A DNA stretch of 64,000 bases from Teredinibacter waterburyi. GTDB taxonomy: Bacteria > Pseudomonadota > Gammaproteobacteria > Pseudomonadales > Cellvibrionaceae. A program made the translations under genes and the position numbers. Positions within the stretch are counted from its first letter, which is position 1; each line of letters begins with the position of its first letter. Below are positions 8,863-18,073 of the stretch, piece after piece. The notes beneath the pieces are model-generated. The model saw only the letters and a program-made list of their open reading frames with translations. It made no database searches and was not told the origin of the DNA. The DNA lies in the NCBI RefSeq assembly GCF_001922985.1, contig NZ_MRUH01000164.1, positions 142,550 through 206,549 of the forward strand, written 5' to 3'.

Positions 8863-10130
8863 AAAAACTCCAAAACATCGACGGCTTTATTATCTATGTA
8901 ATAATCTGCGTAAGGCTTACCCATAATCAAGCTGTGGTAGTTTACCCCCCACAACTTAAGTTGCTGCTCGGTCAGTTCACGCCAACATTTACCACTCGCG
9001 GCACCGCGCGCAGTAGCAATCACAATGTTATTACCTGCGGCATATAGCGCATTAATTTTTGCCACCATATGCGCCATAGGCTTAGCCTCTTGGTAGGTAC
9101 AGCACTCGGTACAGAGTGTTCCATCCAAATCGATACAATAGGTTTTTATAGCTGTATCATTAAAGATAATATCTTTCTGGATACGTAGCATGCGTAAACC
9201 ATTTTGTAGAACTGTATCGAGGTGAGAAATTGGCTTACCCAATTGTTGCTGTACTAGGTAGCGCGGCGTATCGGCACCCGCCTCTACGGACAATGTAAAA
9301 CCACCTCCGAAACGGGCATTTACTTCCGACACTATTATCGGCGTATTCAGGGAGTTATCAGCTACGCCATCGGGCTTAAAGACTTGTACGGTAATTTGCC
9401 CTAAAAGCCCAAGCGTAGTAACTAATCTGGTGGTGTATTCGATAATGTCTCGATCTAAACATACCCGACCACAAACACTTTCACCCTGCTGAGTAAGTTC
9501 ACGCAAGCGTGGCACCACACTGCATACAGAACCCTTTTCATCTATAAAAATATCGACACTGTATTCCGGCGCATCGATATAATCTTGTATCAAATAGCTG
9601 CCATCAAGATTCTCACGCAACGAACACCAACTGGCCCAATCTTTAATCGCAAGCGTATTTTTACTTCCTGATGCTTGCTTTGGCTTCACAAACACTGGCA
9701 GATGTTTTTTAGTTACATCATCTGGTTGATAGGTTTTGGCGGTGTTAAATCCATTGTGTTGACACCAGATTGAAAACAGCTCTTTATCCAAACACACATT
9801 CAGTGCCGACGATTTAGACACCATCACATGGCAAGCATAGTCGTCTTTTAAGCATTGTTTTATCGTCGACAGCGCTAAAAGTTCTCCGTCACGACTGGGG
9901 ATAATGAGCGCAATTTTATGGGTTTTTACAAACGCTTTAATCCAGCTTAAATAATCCGCACTATCACTTGATGGAGAAACTTCAAAGCCGTCAAGAAATA
10001 GTCTCGACTTAACCAAGACTTGGCTATCAACCCCAAAAATACTGCCGCCACCCTCGTTAAATAGCGCTCGGCGGAAATACTTAATAAGATTGATTTTGTT
10101 GGCGACGCTAGTAATCAGAATATTCATCAA
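8859..10130 (-). CDS. ATP-grasp ligase fused to HAD-like phosphatase
   Basis: A 423-residue two-domain protein. Residues 1-320 look like a carbamoyl-phosphate-synthetase/biotin-carboxylase type ATP-grasp enzyme, with a pre-ATP Rossmann part, VFVKPKQASGSKN (ATP lysine and Gly-rich loop), and a metal-binding segment VSEVNARFGGG. Residues 331-423 form a short HAD domain: DLDGTLC at 334-340 (nucleophile Asp334, Asp336), ATARG as motif II, a Lys in MGKPYADYY and DNKA as motif IV. ATP-grasp enzymes join a carboxylate to an amine through an acyl phosphate, so acylation of an amino sugar is a reasonable guess in an operon without PseH. The gene overlaps both neighbours by 4 bp. No specific substrate can be assigned. 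Confidence 0.85.
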   Translation of the reverse strand: MMNILITSVANKINLIKYFRRALFNEGGGSIFGVDSQVLVKSRLFLDGFEVSPSSDSADYLSWIKAFVKTHKIALIIPSRDGELLALSTIKQCLKDDYACHVMVSKSSALNVCLDKELFSIWCQHNGFNTAKTYQPDDVTKKHLPVFVKPKQASGSKNTLAIKDWASWCSLRENLDGSYLIQDYIDAPEYSVDIFIDEKGSVCSVVPRLRELTQQGESVCGRVCLDRDIIEYTTRLVTTLGLLGQITVQVFKPDGVADNSLNTPIIVSEVNARFGGGFTLSVEAGADTPRYLVQQQLGKPISHLDTVLQNGLRMLRIQKDIIFNDTAIKTYCIDLDGTLCTECCTYQEAKPMAHMVAKINALYAAGNNIVIATARGAASGKCWRELTEQQLKLWGVNYHSLIMGKPYADYYIDNKAVDVLEFL

Positions 10131-11125
10131 CCTAGCGCCTCGGCTTTACCCATTAGCGCTATTTTTTCTATAAGCTCACGGCTGCGGCTGCCAACAGCCT
10201 GTGCGCCGACAACCCCAAGATCGTTACTAAAGCCATATTCATCAGGACGTTTTTTTATAAATACCTGAAGCTCATCTGATAACGTTTCAAGATTGAACAC
10301 TATCGGCACACCTAATGTTTCTAGCTGCTTAGCACAGTTAATTTGATTATTGGCCAACACAAGCCCCAAAGTAGGGATACCACAGTAGGTCATTTCGATA
10401 AGTGTTTGCCCTGCTCCGCACACCACGAACCATGCGCTCTCTACGCAGCTAATAAAATCCTGTTGTAGGCTATTTAATAAATAGGTTTCGGCGCGGGTCG
10501 ATAGCTTAGAGTAGTTACCTGTGACAATTATTTTTGTCGTGTCGTCGACGGCTTGCTCGATTTTGGTGAGCACCGACTTAACCTGCGCAGCGGTTTGAGC
10601 GGCTCCCAAGGTTAGTAGAATAGACTTATTCTTCGCGAGATCAGCATTGACGTGTAGCGGCCGCAACGCTTTAACGCTAACAGCTTCTTTTAAGTCTCGA
10701 ATTTCCTCGCGAAATAGTAACGACTCGAGGCCGGTAATAACTTTACTACCGGGGAAGTTTTTGCTCACTAATTGTTGATTAGCAAAGGCATTAATTACCA
10801 GCATATCGGCATCAATACCATAGGTGCTGCTACGAGTGTCAAGATCTTCGAAAAGTACTACATTCACTTTAGGCACAAGGTTATTGAAAATACTTGGTAA
10901 TTCTCCGTACCAATCAATAACAATACATCTACAGTCGGGAATCTGTGTTCCGCGTAATACAACACAGGTATCGGCTAGTCGCTCACGATAACTAGGATCT
11001 ATATCGCCAACAACACAGACACTAAAGCCACGAGGCAGTAACGCCTCTATAACGGCCAAACAGCGCGTAAAATGACCTGCACCCATTTGTGAATTTGCAT
11101 CTAGCCTAAAGACAAAGTCTAACAT
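10127..11125 (-). CDS. pseG: PseG-like UDP-2,4-diacetamido-2,4,6-trideoxy-altrose hydrolase
   Basis: The 332-residue protein starts FRLDANSQMGAGHFTRC, the phosphate-side loop of PseG/SpsG glycosyl hydrolases with the GxGHxxRC pattern that holds the catalytic His. Near 230-240 there is VVCGAGQTLIEMTYCGIP, the GT-B like UDP-binding motif. The family removes UDP from the altrose intermediate before condensation with phosphoenolpyruvate. I chose ATG at 11125, which overlaps the pseI stop as ATGTTAG, over an upstream in-frame TTG at 11146. It overlaps the next gene by 4 bp. Identity to canonical PseG looks modest, so a close relative with altered substrate is possible. Confidence 0.82.
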   Translation of the reverse strand: MLDFVFRLDANSQMGAGHFTRCLAVIEALLPRGFSVCVVGDIDPSYRERLADTCVVLRGTQIPDCRCIVIDWYGELPSIFNNLVPKVNVVLFEDLDTRSSTYGIDADMLVINAFANQQLVSKNFPGSKVITGLESLLFREEIRDLKEAVSVKALRPLHVNADLAKNKSILLTLGAAQTAAQVKSVLTKIEQAVDDTTKIIVTGNYSKLSTRAETYLLNSLQQDFISCVESAWFVVCGAGQTLIEMTYCGIPTLGLVLANNQINCAKQLETLGVPIVFNLETLSDELQVFIKKRPDEYGFSNDLGVVGAQAVGSRSRELIEKIALMGKAEALG

Positions 11126-12180
11126 TCGCTTATATCGTCGTGACAAAGGGGTGTGTTTATTTTCTTGGCATGCTGCAGAGGCTTGCCCAAAACGTGATCG
11201 TAAAATTTTGGGTGCATCCCCAGTGCGGGCCTTACGACTTTAATATCTTCTTTTGTTATTAGCTGGCCTTTTTCCATATCCCGACAAACATAAATAGAAC
11301 GTCGGTATTTAAGTGAGTCCTGTTCGCCTTGGCTCGGACCATAGTGAACCGAACCTATCGCCGATTTTATCTGTGACGCTTCTTTTACGAGCTGTGCAAG
11401 TTCAGCGGGTGTTGACGAAAACGCCGCATCGACAGCGTTGGAGTCTCGGTCCAATACAAAATGTCGCTCGATTATTTCGGCCCCCATCGCTGCGGCTACA
11501 ATCGCCACACCAATACCAAGACTGTGGTCAGACAAACCAATCGGAAGTCCAAAGCGAATTTTCATATCGGCAATTGTTGCTAGGTTTGCATCTGCAACCG
11601 ACGCGGGGTATGCACTGGTACATTTTAATAGGGCGATATCTGTGCAGCCGTTCTCACGCAAATGTGCGACTGCTTCCTCAATCTCTTCACTGCTCGACAT
11701 GCCGGTCGACATAATCACCGGCTTACCGGTTGCAGCAACTTTTTTGAGTAGTGGAAAGTGATTAATCTCGAAAGAGGCGATCTTGTAACATGGGACCTGC
11801 AACGATTCGAGGAAATCCACACTGGTTTCATCGAAGGGCGAGCTAAACGCAATTAAGCCTTGGTCTTTCGCTAACTGAAAAAGTTCAGCATGCCATTGCC
11901 AGGGCGTGTGGGCTTTTTGGTACAAGCTATGTAAGTTTTCACCCTGCCATAAACTACTCGCTTCATTTATTTGAAATTCTGGGTTTGTACTGTTAAGTGT
12001 TATGGTATCGGCGGTATAGGTTTGCAATTTAATCGCGTCGGCTCCGGCTGCGGCTGCAGCCATAATCATGGCTTTAGCCGTATCCAAATTTTGCGCATGA
12101 TTGCCGGATAATTCTGCAATTACAAACGGCGCCGCGGCCGCCGATATTTCTCTACCGGCGATAGAAAAAGTCTTATTCAC
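11119..12180 (-). CDS. pseI: Pseudaminic acid synthase
   Basis: A 353-residue member of the NeuB family. The N-terminal TIM barrel begins FVIAELSGNHAQNL and carries GADAIKLQTYTADTIT, which is the PseI rather than NeuB version of this motif. GLSDHSLG and IIERHFVLDR near 215-245 are the metal and phosphoenolpyruvate region. The C-terminal 60 residues are an SAF/antifreeze-like domain (RRSIYVCRDMEKGQLITKED). The enzyme condenses the freed 6-deoxy-altrose with phosphoenolpyruvate to give pseudaminic acid. It overlaps pseF by 8 bp and pseG by 7 bp, in line with tight co-translation. Confidence 0.95.
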   Translation of the reverse strand: MNKTFSIAGREISAAAAPFVIAELSGNHAQNLDTAKAMIMAAAAAGADAIKLQTYTADTITLNSTNPEFQINEASSLWQGENLHSLYQKAHTPWQWHAELFQLAKDQGLIAFSSPFDETSVDFLESLQVPCYKIASFEINHFPLLKKVAATGKPVIMSTGMSSSEEIEEAVAHLRENGCTDIALLKCTSAYPASVADANLATIADMKIRFGLPIGLSDHSLGIGVAIVAAAMGAEIIERHFVLDRDSNAVDAAFSSTPAELAQLVKEASQIKSAIGSVHYGPSQGEQDSLKYRRSIYVCRDMEKGQLITKEDIKVVRPALGMHPKFYDHVLGKPLQHAKKINTPLCHDDISEC

Positions 12181-12925
12181 CTTGCGAGGCCTCGCGATTT
12201 ATTAGGAATGAATGAGCTTCTGCTGTAGCAAGTGCCCGCTGTTCTAATACTTGGTACATTAGCTCAGTATTAAGCCAATCCTCTTCGGTATCAATGTCTT
12301 GCACACGAAACCGTGGAATTACCACTACCCGATTTTTACCGGAATTTTCGTCGCGATGCTGCTGTAACGCCATTGCTCGACCCTGCCAAAAAAATTGACC
12401 GGCGTCATGATAGGAATCTTCCAAATCTTGGGAGCGAACTAGTTGATTTTCGGGCGAGATCATCTCAAAGCAATCGTCCGTATTCACTCGTAACGCGCGC
12501 TGAATGGGAAATGGAAAGCTGGTTACCGCCAATACCCAGCGGGTGCCCGGTTGGTTAAATACATTGTAGCCACGAACAATGTCGTTCGCCGCGATAAGCG
12601 GAGCCGTCGCATAAATACAACACACACTTTCAACCGGCAATAGTGCAGTATCACACCACTCCACCGCATGTTTGATTACATCGGCAATAACACAGTAATC
12701 ATCGGCAAGTTCTGCGGGGCGAATAAACGGCACATCTGCGCCACAATTTTTCGCTATCGCAGCTATTTCATCGTCGTCGGTAGAAACAATAACTTTATCG
12801 AACAAACCACAATCCCGTGCCGCCGCAATGGAATAGGCCAACATAGGCTTGCCACAAAATAATTTTATATTTTTTCGTGGAATGCGCTTGCTGCCGCCAC
12901 GCGCAGGAATGACAGCAATTCTCAT
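12173..12925 (-). CDS. pseF: Pseudaminic acid cytidylyltransferase
   Basis: A 250-residue nucleotidyltransferase of the NeuA/KdsB fold. MRIAVIPARGGSKRIPRKN is the CTP-binding signature, followed by VIVSTDDDEIAAIA and a central CCIYATAPLI segment. A QFFW-type segment near 185 is as expected for PseF. It activates pseudaminic acid as CMP-Pse, the donor for the MAF glycosyltransferase. Its ATG overlaps the pseC stop by 4 bp. Length and motifs are typical; only the exact sugar (Pse or a derivative) is uncertain. Confidence 0.94.
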   Translation of the reverse strand: MRIAVIPARGGSKRIPRKNIKLFCGKPMLAYSIAAARDCGLFDKVIVSTDDDEIAAIAKNCGADVPFIRPAELADDYCVIADVIKHAVEWCDTALLPVESVCCIYATAPLIAANDIVRGYNVFNQPGTRWVLAVTSFPFPIQRALRVNTDDCFEMISPENQLVRSQDLEDSYHDAGQFFWQGRAMALQQHRDENSGKNRVVVIPRFRVQDIDTEEDWLNTELMYQVLEQRALATAEAHSFLINREASQGE

Positions 12926-14070
12926 TGCAACACCTCGCGCAAACTAGCGACGATATAATCCTGCTGCTCAAAAGTAAGCTCGGTGAAAAGTGGCAGTGTT
13001 AACGCGTTTTTATAATAGTTTTCCGCGACGGGGAAGTCGCCAGGGCGAAAACCTCGCTGGCGATAGAACGGCTGCAAATGAATAGGTATGTAATGCACAT
13101 TGACACCAACCTGCCGTGCAATCATATGGTCGTACACCGCACGTCGGTTTATATCGCTGGGCAATTCGATTACAAACAAATGCCACGCTATGGTGTTATC
13201 AGCTTGAGCTGGCACTAGCTTAACCTTCGTATCGGCCAACAAAGAACGGTATCGCTCCACAAGCTGTTCACGCTTTTTAATAAAGCTCGGTAAACGTTTT
13301 AACTGCTCTGAACCAATAGCGGCGTGCAAATCGGTCATTCGATAATTAAAGCCAAGACTATTTTGCTCGTAGTACCAGGGGCCATGAGCATCACTTACAT
13401 AATTTTCGGGGTTTTTGCTAACGCCATGTTCACGTAAAAGGCGAAGCTTATTCATGAGTGTATCGCTGTTACAACTCACTGCGCCGCCCTCACCTGTGGT
13501 CAGGGTTTTAACAGGGTGAAAGCTAAATACCGTGGCATCGCTATAGCGGCAATCGCCAACCGATGATTCGTCAAACCGGCTACCAATTGCGTGGGCGGCA
13601 TCCTCTATAATATGAAAGCCATACTCATCGGCCAATACCGCAAGTACTTTCATATCGCAAACAACGCCCGCAAAATGCACTACCACTAAAATTTTTGGCA
13701 ATTTTTTTTCACGCTTCGCTTTGCGTAATTTTTGCTCTAATGCATTAACACTTAAGTTACGAGTGTGGGGGTCGATATCAACGAAGTCGACATCTGCACC
13801 ACAATAAATACCACAATTTGCCGAGGCGACAAAGCTGATCGGCGTGGTCCAAAGCCTATCCCCCTCTCCTAGCCCCAAGGCTAAACATGCAACATGTAAG
13901 GCTGCAGTACCACTGCTAACAGCAACAACGTGTTTGGCAGCACAGTAACTCGCTAATTGCTGTTCGAACTCAGGAACCCGCTTGCCCTGAGTTAACCAAC
14001 CGGAGGACATTACCTCGGTTAGCGCTGCCATCTCTTCTTCTGCCGTAAATTGGCGCCCGTAGGGAATCAC
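12922..14070 (-). CDS. pseC: UDP-4-amino-4,6-dideoxy-N-acetyl-altrosamine transaminase
   Basis: A DegT/DnrJ/EryC1 family PLP aminotransferase of 382 residues. MIPYGRQ is the usual PseC N-terminus, with SSGTAALHVACLALG near 53-67 for cofactor phosphate binding and SFHPVKTLTTGEGGA carrying the PLP-binding lysine. NFRMT-type contacts appear as GFNYRMTDLHAAIG. It aminates C4 of the 4-keto-altrose made by PseB. It starts 3 bp after pseB and overlaps pseF. All catalytic residues are present. Confidence 0.95.
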   Translation of the reverse strand: MIPYGRQFTAEEEMAALTEVMSSGWLTQGKRVPEFEQQLASYCAAKHVVAVSSGTAALHVACLALGLGEGDRLWTTPISFVASANCGIYCGADVDFVDIDPHTRNLSVNALEQKLRKAKREKKLPKILVVVHFAGVVCDMKVLAVLADEYGFHIIEDAAHAIGSRFDESSVGDCRYSDATVFSFHPVKTLTTGEGGAVSCNSDTLMNKLRLLREHGVSKNPENYVSDAHGPWYYEQNSLGFNYRMTDLHAAIGSEQLKRLPSFIKKREQLVERYRSLLADTKVKLVPAQADNTIAWHLFVIELPSDINRRAVYDHMIARQVGVNVHYIPIHLQPFYRQRGFRPGDFPVAENYYKNALTLPLFTELTFEQQDYIVASLREVLQ

Positions 14071-14073
14071 CGG

Positions 14074-15111
<1,038 letters not shown>

Positions 15112-15130
15112 TTATTGTCACTGATGGAAT

Positions 15131-15150
15131 ATAGCAGATAATATGCCAAT
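15131..15150 (-). promoter_or_regulatory. Candidate sigma-54 promoter of the pse operon
   Basis: On the minus strand the site reads ATTGGCATATTATCTGCTAT, with the -24 GG and -12 GC separated by exactly 10 bases. The -24 half matches TTGGCA fully and the -12 half has TGCT. Transcription would start near 15123, about 50 bases before the pseB ATG. A sigma-70 like pair (TTGAGT, 16 bases, TATTAT) overlaps at 15138-15165 and is the main alternative. Confidence 0.5.
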
Positions 15151-15214
15151 TGCTAGATCACTCAATAGGCGAGAAATGGTCTAGTTGAACGGCGGACTAA
15201 AAGGGATTTGCGGG

Positions 15215-15254
15215 CGTCAGCCTAACCGCGACTCGCGCGGCGCTTAGGCTGACG
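15215..15254 (-). terminator. Hairpin after fliD, probable terminator
   Basis: An 11-bp perfect stem (15215-15225 with 15244-15254) encloses a second GC-rich inner stem. It lies 20 bases after the fliD stop. On the minus strand a CCCTTTT stretch follows at a distance of about 13 bases, so the U-tract is weak but the hairpin is strong. It separates the flagellin-flaG-fliD group from the pse promoter. Confidence 0.7.
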
Positions 15255-15273
15255 GTTTAATGGGGTTAGATCA

Positions 15274-17358
15274 CTATTTGTTTGATGAGGTGAAAGGTAA
15301 AGATTCAATCAAATTGTCTAAAAAAGAACCAGAGCTATTGAGACCACTAATTATGCGTTCCATAGCAATAAACTGGTTCATCAAACGGTCTTGATAAGCG
15401 GTCATACGACGATCTAAATTTTTCTCATCGTCATCGGCTTTATCTATCGTTTTATTGAGATTGTCTTCGCGAATATCAATCAAGCCGTTATTAAGTAAAA
15501 ATTCGTCCAATACCGATGCCAGCTCACCGGCAAACCCACGGGAAAAGTTGACGGTACCAGAGGTGGCATTTTCACCAATAATCATCGCTAAACCGGCACC
15601 CGGTTCACCTAATGCTGGTAATAGCACATTTGCGGAACCAAACCCTGCCACGCCATTCACGGTACCCACAACTTTGACACCCGGCGTGCCAGTAGCTTCG
15701 GCTAGACCCAAATCATCTGCGATTGCGTTACTTGGGCTCTTAATCGATACATTAGAGTTTGTTCCGTAGCTATTTGAGATAAGATCAAAACGGTTGTTGT
15801 CGGAGTCGTAGCTAACGGTGACGTCTGCACTGGCCGCACTTAACGTTTCGTCGGCATTAATAAGTGTTTGAAGTGCTGCAGCGAGATCAGACTGACTGGC
15901 ATAAGTCGCGCCTGGCAGGGTAAGCTCAGCGGAAGTTTTGCCATCGACCTCAACTGTAAACGTGTAGACCTTGGCGCTGCTATCAAAATCGGGGAAGACA
16001 ACACCCGCGTCAATAGCACCGCCTTGATACGCACCGCGCGAGGGTGGCGTGGTAATCACCACATCATACTCACCAGCAATGGTGCCATCGTTGTAACTGT
16101 TAATACTAATATCGCTGCTGCTACCTGAGGTTTGTGGCGCAAACAGTTTTTGCACATCGGAAAAGTTGTCGGCAAAAGCGTCGCTAAAACTATCTTCGTC
16201 GATACTCAACTTACCACTTAGCTCAGTGCGAATACCGATGCCGGCTAGAGAGGTAAAATTAGAATCGGCCAAGCCCGGAACCGCACCACTAATCAGTGAA
16301 CGAATACGCGATACCACCGACTTTGCTAATGCATCGTTGGCGAGTGAGCCTGTGACGGTTGTCTTCTTGCCGTCCTCATCTTCTTGTTCGTAGCGCCCTA
16401 CTGCAGGTTTAATCGCATCTAAAAAGAGGTTAAACGCCTCCACAAATGCGCGAATATTGTCTTCTGCAAAGGCTTTGTCGTCACTCACGGTAATGGTAAC
16501 AATTTCACCTGGCGACGCTTTTAAAACATCAAACTTCAAACCCTGAACAATATCGTCAATGTTGTTACTTTCGCGTGTTACCGCTAAACCATTGATGGTA
16601 AGTTCCGCATCTTGCCCACCTTGGTTTTGCACCAATTGCGAAGCACCGGGCTCATCTAGATTAAAGGCGAAACGTGATAACCCACTGGCGTCTGCATTTG
16701 TTGGCGAACCACCGGCTTCGGCGACGCGCACTTCAAGTTCGTTATTCGCGCCAGACGCAGCGTTCAATTGCAGGCGAAAGCCACCGCCGTCATTAACGAT
16801 TACGGCTTGCACGCCAAAGTCGGCTTTATTAATTGCATCGCGTAAACCCTCAAGAGAGTTATTGGTGCTATCAATGGTAATTTCTACGGAGTCTTCTTCT
16901 AGGTCTTGAGCAAATGCGGTAATCACACCATCGACATCAGCCGTGACATTACCAAAACTAAAGGTCAGAGTACCTTCGCCGACGGCGTCGTCTTTATTGG
17001 TAAAAACAGCGGATGTTAATGACTGGGATTGCGCGATGGCATTCACTTCGAAATTATAGCTACCGGCCTGGACATCGGTATCGAGTTCAACCGGCACTAA
17101 GGCGGTACTATCGGTATAGGAGGCTGTTTTACTAAACATGCCTTCTGGGTCGGTAAGAACTTTGGCAGCATCTTGCAAGGTTGCCATTGCATTGCTGAGC
17201 AAACCAAAGTCAGAAATTTGCGCTTCGGCTTTTTCTCGAGTCGAGTCAATTCGCCCCTGTGGACCAGAGCGCTCGATTGCGGTCAGCTGGGTCACCAAAT
17301 TTTTGGTGTCAATGCCGGAACCCGCACCGAGGGACTGAATAATATTGTTGTCAATCAT
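15274..17358 (-). CDS. fliD: Flagellar filament cap protein (hook-associated protein 2)
   Basis: FliD forms the cap that folds flagellin at the filament tip. The N-terminal FliD_N domain begins MIDNNIIQSLGAGSGIDTKNLVTQL, with the heptad region following to about 110. A flagellin_IN-type motif lies near 150-205, and the FliD_C region reaches the end with a coiled region near 640-690. At 694 residues it is much longer than the common 460-480; extra material sits between about 390 and 600. The SD is TGGAG before the ATG. It follows flaG by 244 bp. The expected fliS and fliT do not follow it; the pse operon does. Confidence 0.96.
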   Translation of the reverse strand: MIDNNIIQSLGAGSGIDTKNLVTQLTAIERSGPQGRIDSTREKAEAQISDFGLLSNAMATLQDAAKVLTDPEGMFSKTASYTDSTALVPVELDTDVQAGSYNFEVNAIAQSQSLTSAVFTNKDDAVGEGTLTFSFGNVTADVDGVITAFAQDLEEDSVEITIDSTNNSLEGLRDAINKADFGVQAVIVNDGGGFRLQLNAASGANNELEVRVAEAGGSPTNADASGLSRFAFNLDEPGASQLVQNQGGQDAELTINGLAVTRESNNIDDIVQGLKFDVLKASPGEIVTITVSDDKAFAEDNIRAFVEAFNLFLDAIKPAVGRYEQEDEDGKKTTVTGSLANDALAKSVVSRIRSLISGAVPGLADSNFTSLAGIGIRTELSGKLSIDEDSFSDAFADNFSDVQKLFAPQTSGSSSDISINSYNDGTIAGEYDVVITTPPSRGAYQGGAIDAGVVFPDFDSSAKVYTFTVEVDGKTSAELTLPGATYASQSDLAAALQTLINADETLSAASADVTVSYDSDNNRFDLISNSYGTNSNVSIKSPSNAIADDLGLAEATGTPGVKVVGTVNGVAGFGSANVLLPALGEPGAGLAMIIGENATSGTVNFSRGFAGELASVLDEFLLNNGLIDIREDNLNKTIDKADDDEKNLDRRMTAYQDRLMNQFIAMERIISGLNSSGSFLDNLIESLPFTSSNK

Positions 17359-17379
17359 AACGCTACTCCAGTGATGTTA

Positions 17380-17400
17380 CTGGAACATACTGCGTTCCAG
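17380..17400 (-). promoter_or_regulatory. Inverted repeat in the fliD leader
   Basis: CTGGAAC and GTTCCAG face each other across 7 bases, 22-42 bases upstream of the fliD ATG. On the minus strand the leader has GGA both in this repeat and in the adjacent SD. It could be a small RNA hairpin, a CsrA/RsmA-type target or an operator. None of these is proven. Confidence 0.3.
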
Positions 17401-17540
17401 AACATTCATACCTCAGCCAAATTAACAACTGAGACTACCCGCCAAAATTACCGATTTTCGATTACTAGGTTTACTAGCCTACTGAGCTCGGATTTCACCG
17501 TTCTATTCCATCAAAGAATAGGCTGTATCAAAACGACATC

Positions 17541-17566
17541 AGGCGCGCCGAAAAATCGGAGCGCCT
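17541..17566. other. Hairpin between flaG and fliD
   Basis: AGGCGC pairs with GCGCCT and, after one mismatch, CCGA pairs with TCGG around an AAAA loop. A TTTATT stretch follows only on the plus strand. On the minus strand, the direction of the genes, there is no U-run, so it is more likely a processing or attenuating structure than a full terminator. Confidence 0.4.
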
Positions 17567-17602
17567 TTATTAAGGTTAGTATAGTTCAACTGTCTAGCTA
17601 CA

Positions 17603-17986
17603 TTAGCCTTGAGCGTTTACCAACCGCAGCTCTCCACCTTCATTCAGTTTGCGTGCCAATTCTAAAAATGCCTCTTCTGGAATTTGTCGAATCAGCTCGC
17701 CGGACCCTCCGTCCACCACCTTCACTACGGTTTGATTTAGCTCTTCATCCACCGAAAACTGCAGGTTACGCTGCACGGACTGCACATATTTACTAATCGA
17801 TGCAACCGCGTCATCTAACTTAGCCTCTGCCTTTTCTGGCTCTTGTGGAGCCTCTTTTGGCGCGACCTTGTTAACCTCTTCCGGCAAATTGTTGCCGTTC
17901 GACCGCTGAGCTTCTACAGCCCCCTTTGATGAAGCAGGTACGGCTACTGGCTGACTTGCCGCTACTGTAGTTCGTACTTCAATCAT
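17603..17986 (-). CDS. flaG: FlaG family flagellar protein
   Basis: A 127-residue FlaG protein, a small factor that in polar flagellates limits filament length. The N-terminal 55 residues are a low-complexity Ala/Pro/Glu-rich segment. The conserved core runs from about 65, with LQFSVDEELNQTVVKVVD and IRQIPEEAFLELARKL, the FlaG signature. It lies between flagellin and fliD, as in pseudomonads and vibrios. The SD GAGG is about 9 bases before the ATG. Confidence 0.92.
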   Translation of the reverse strand: MIEVRTTVAASQPVAVPASSKGAVEAQRSNGNNLPEEVNKVAPKEAPQEPEKAEAKLDDAVASISKYVQSVQRNLQFSVDEELNQTVVKVVDGGSGELIRQIPEEAFLELARKLNEGGELRLVNAQG

Positions 17987-18003
17987 GGGTTATTCCTCAT
18001 TTT

Positions 18004-18037
18004 ACATCCCGCCTAGCGCTGAGCTGCGACGGGATGT
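18004..18037 (-). other. Hairpin between flagellin and flaG
   Basis: An 8-bp stem ACATCCCG/CGGGATGT lies after the flagellin stop and just before the flaG SD. There is no U-tract. It may lower read-through or protect flagellin mRNA, which would fit a higher demand for flagellin than for FlaG. Confidence 0.4.
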
Positions 18038-18073
18038 CCCTACAATTAATTTAAAGTTAGGTTAACTCTAAAA

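Noticed and set aside
11313..11714. A 133-residue plus-strand frame
   Set aside because: It is entirely antisense to the conserved core of pseI and reads as Arg/Ser/Leu-rich shadow sequence.
15138..15165. Sigma-70 like promoter before pseB
   Set aside because: TTGAGT-N16-TATTAT is a fair match, but the overlapping sigma-54 site fits the flagellar context better. Kept only as an alternative.
17173..17796. A 207-residue plus-strand frame across the fliD and flaG region
   Set aside because: It is antisense to the N-terminus of fliD and to flaG, both firmly identified, and its translation has no recognisable motif or SD.
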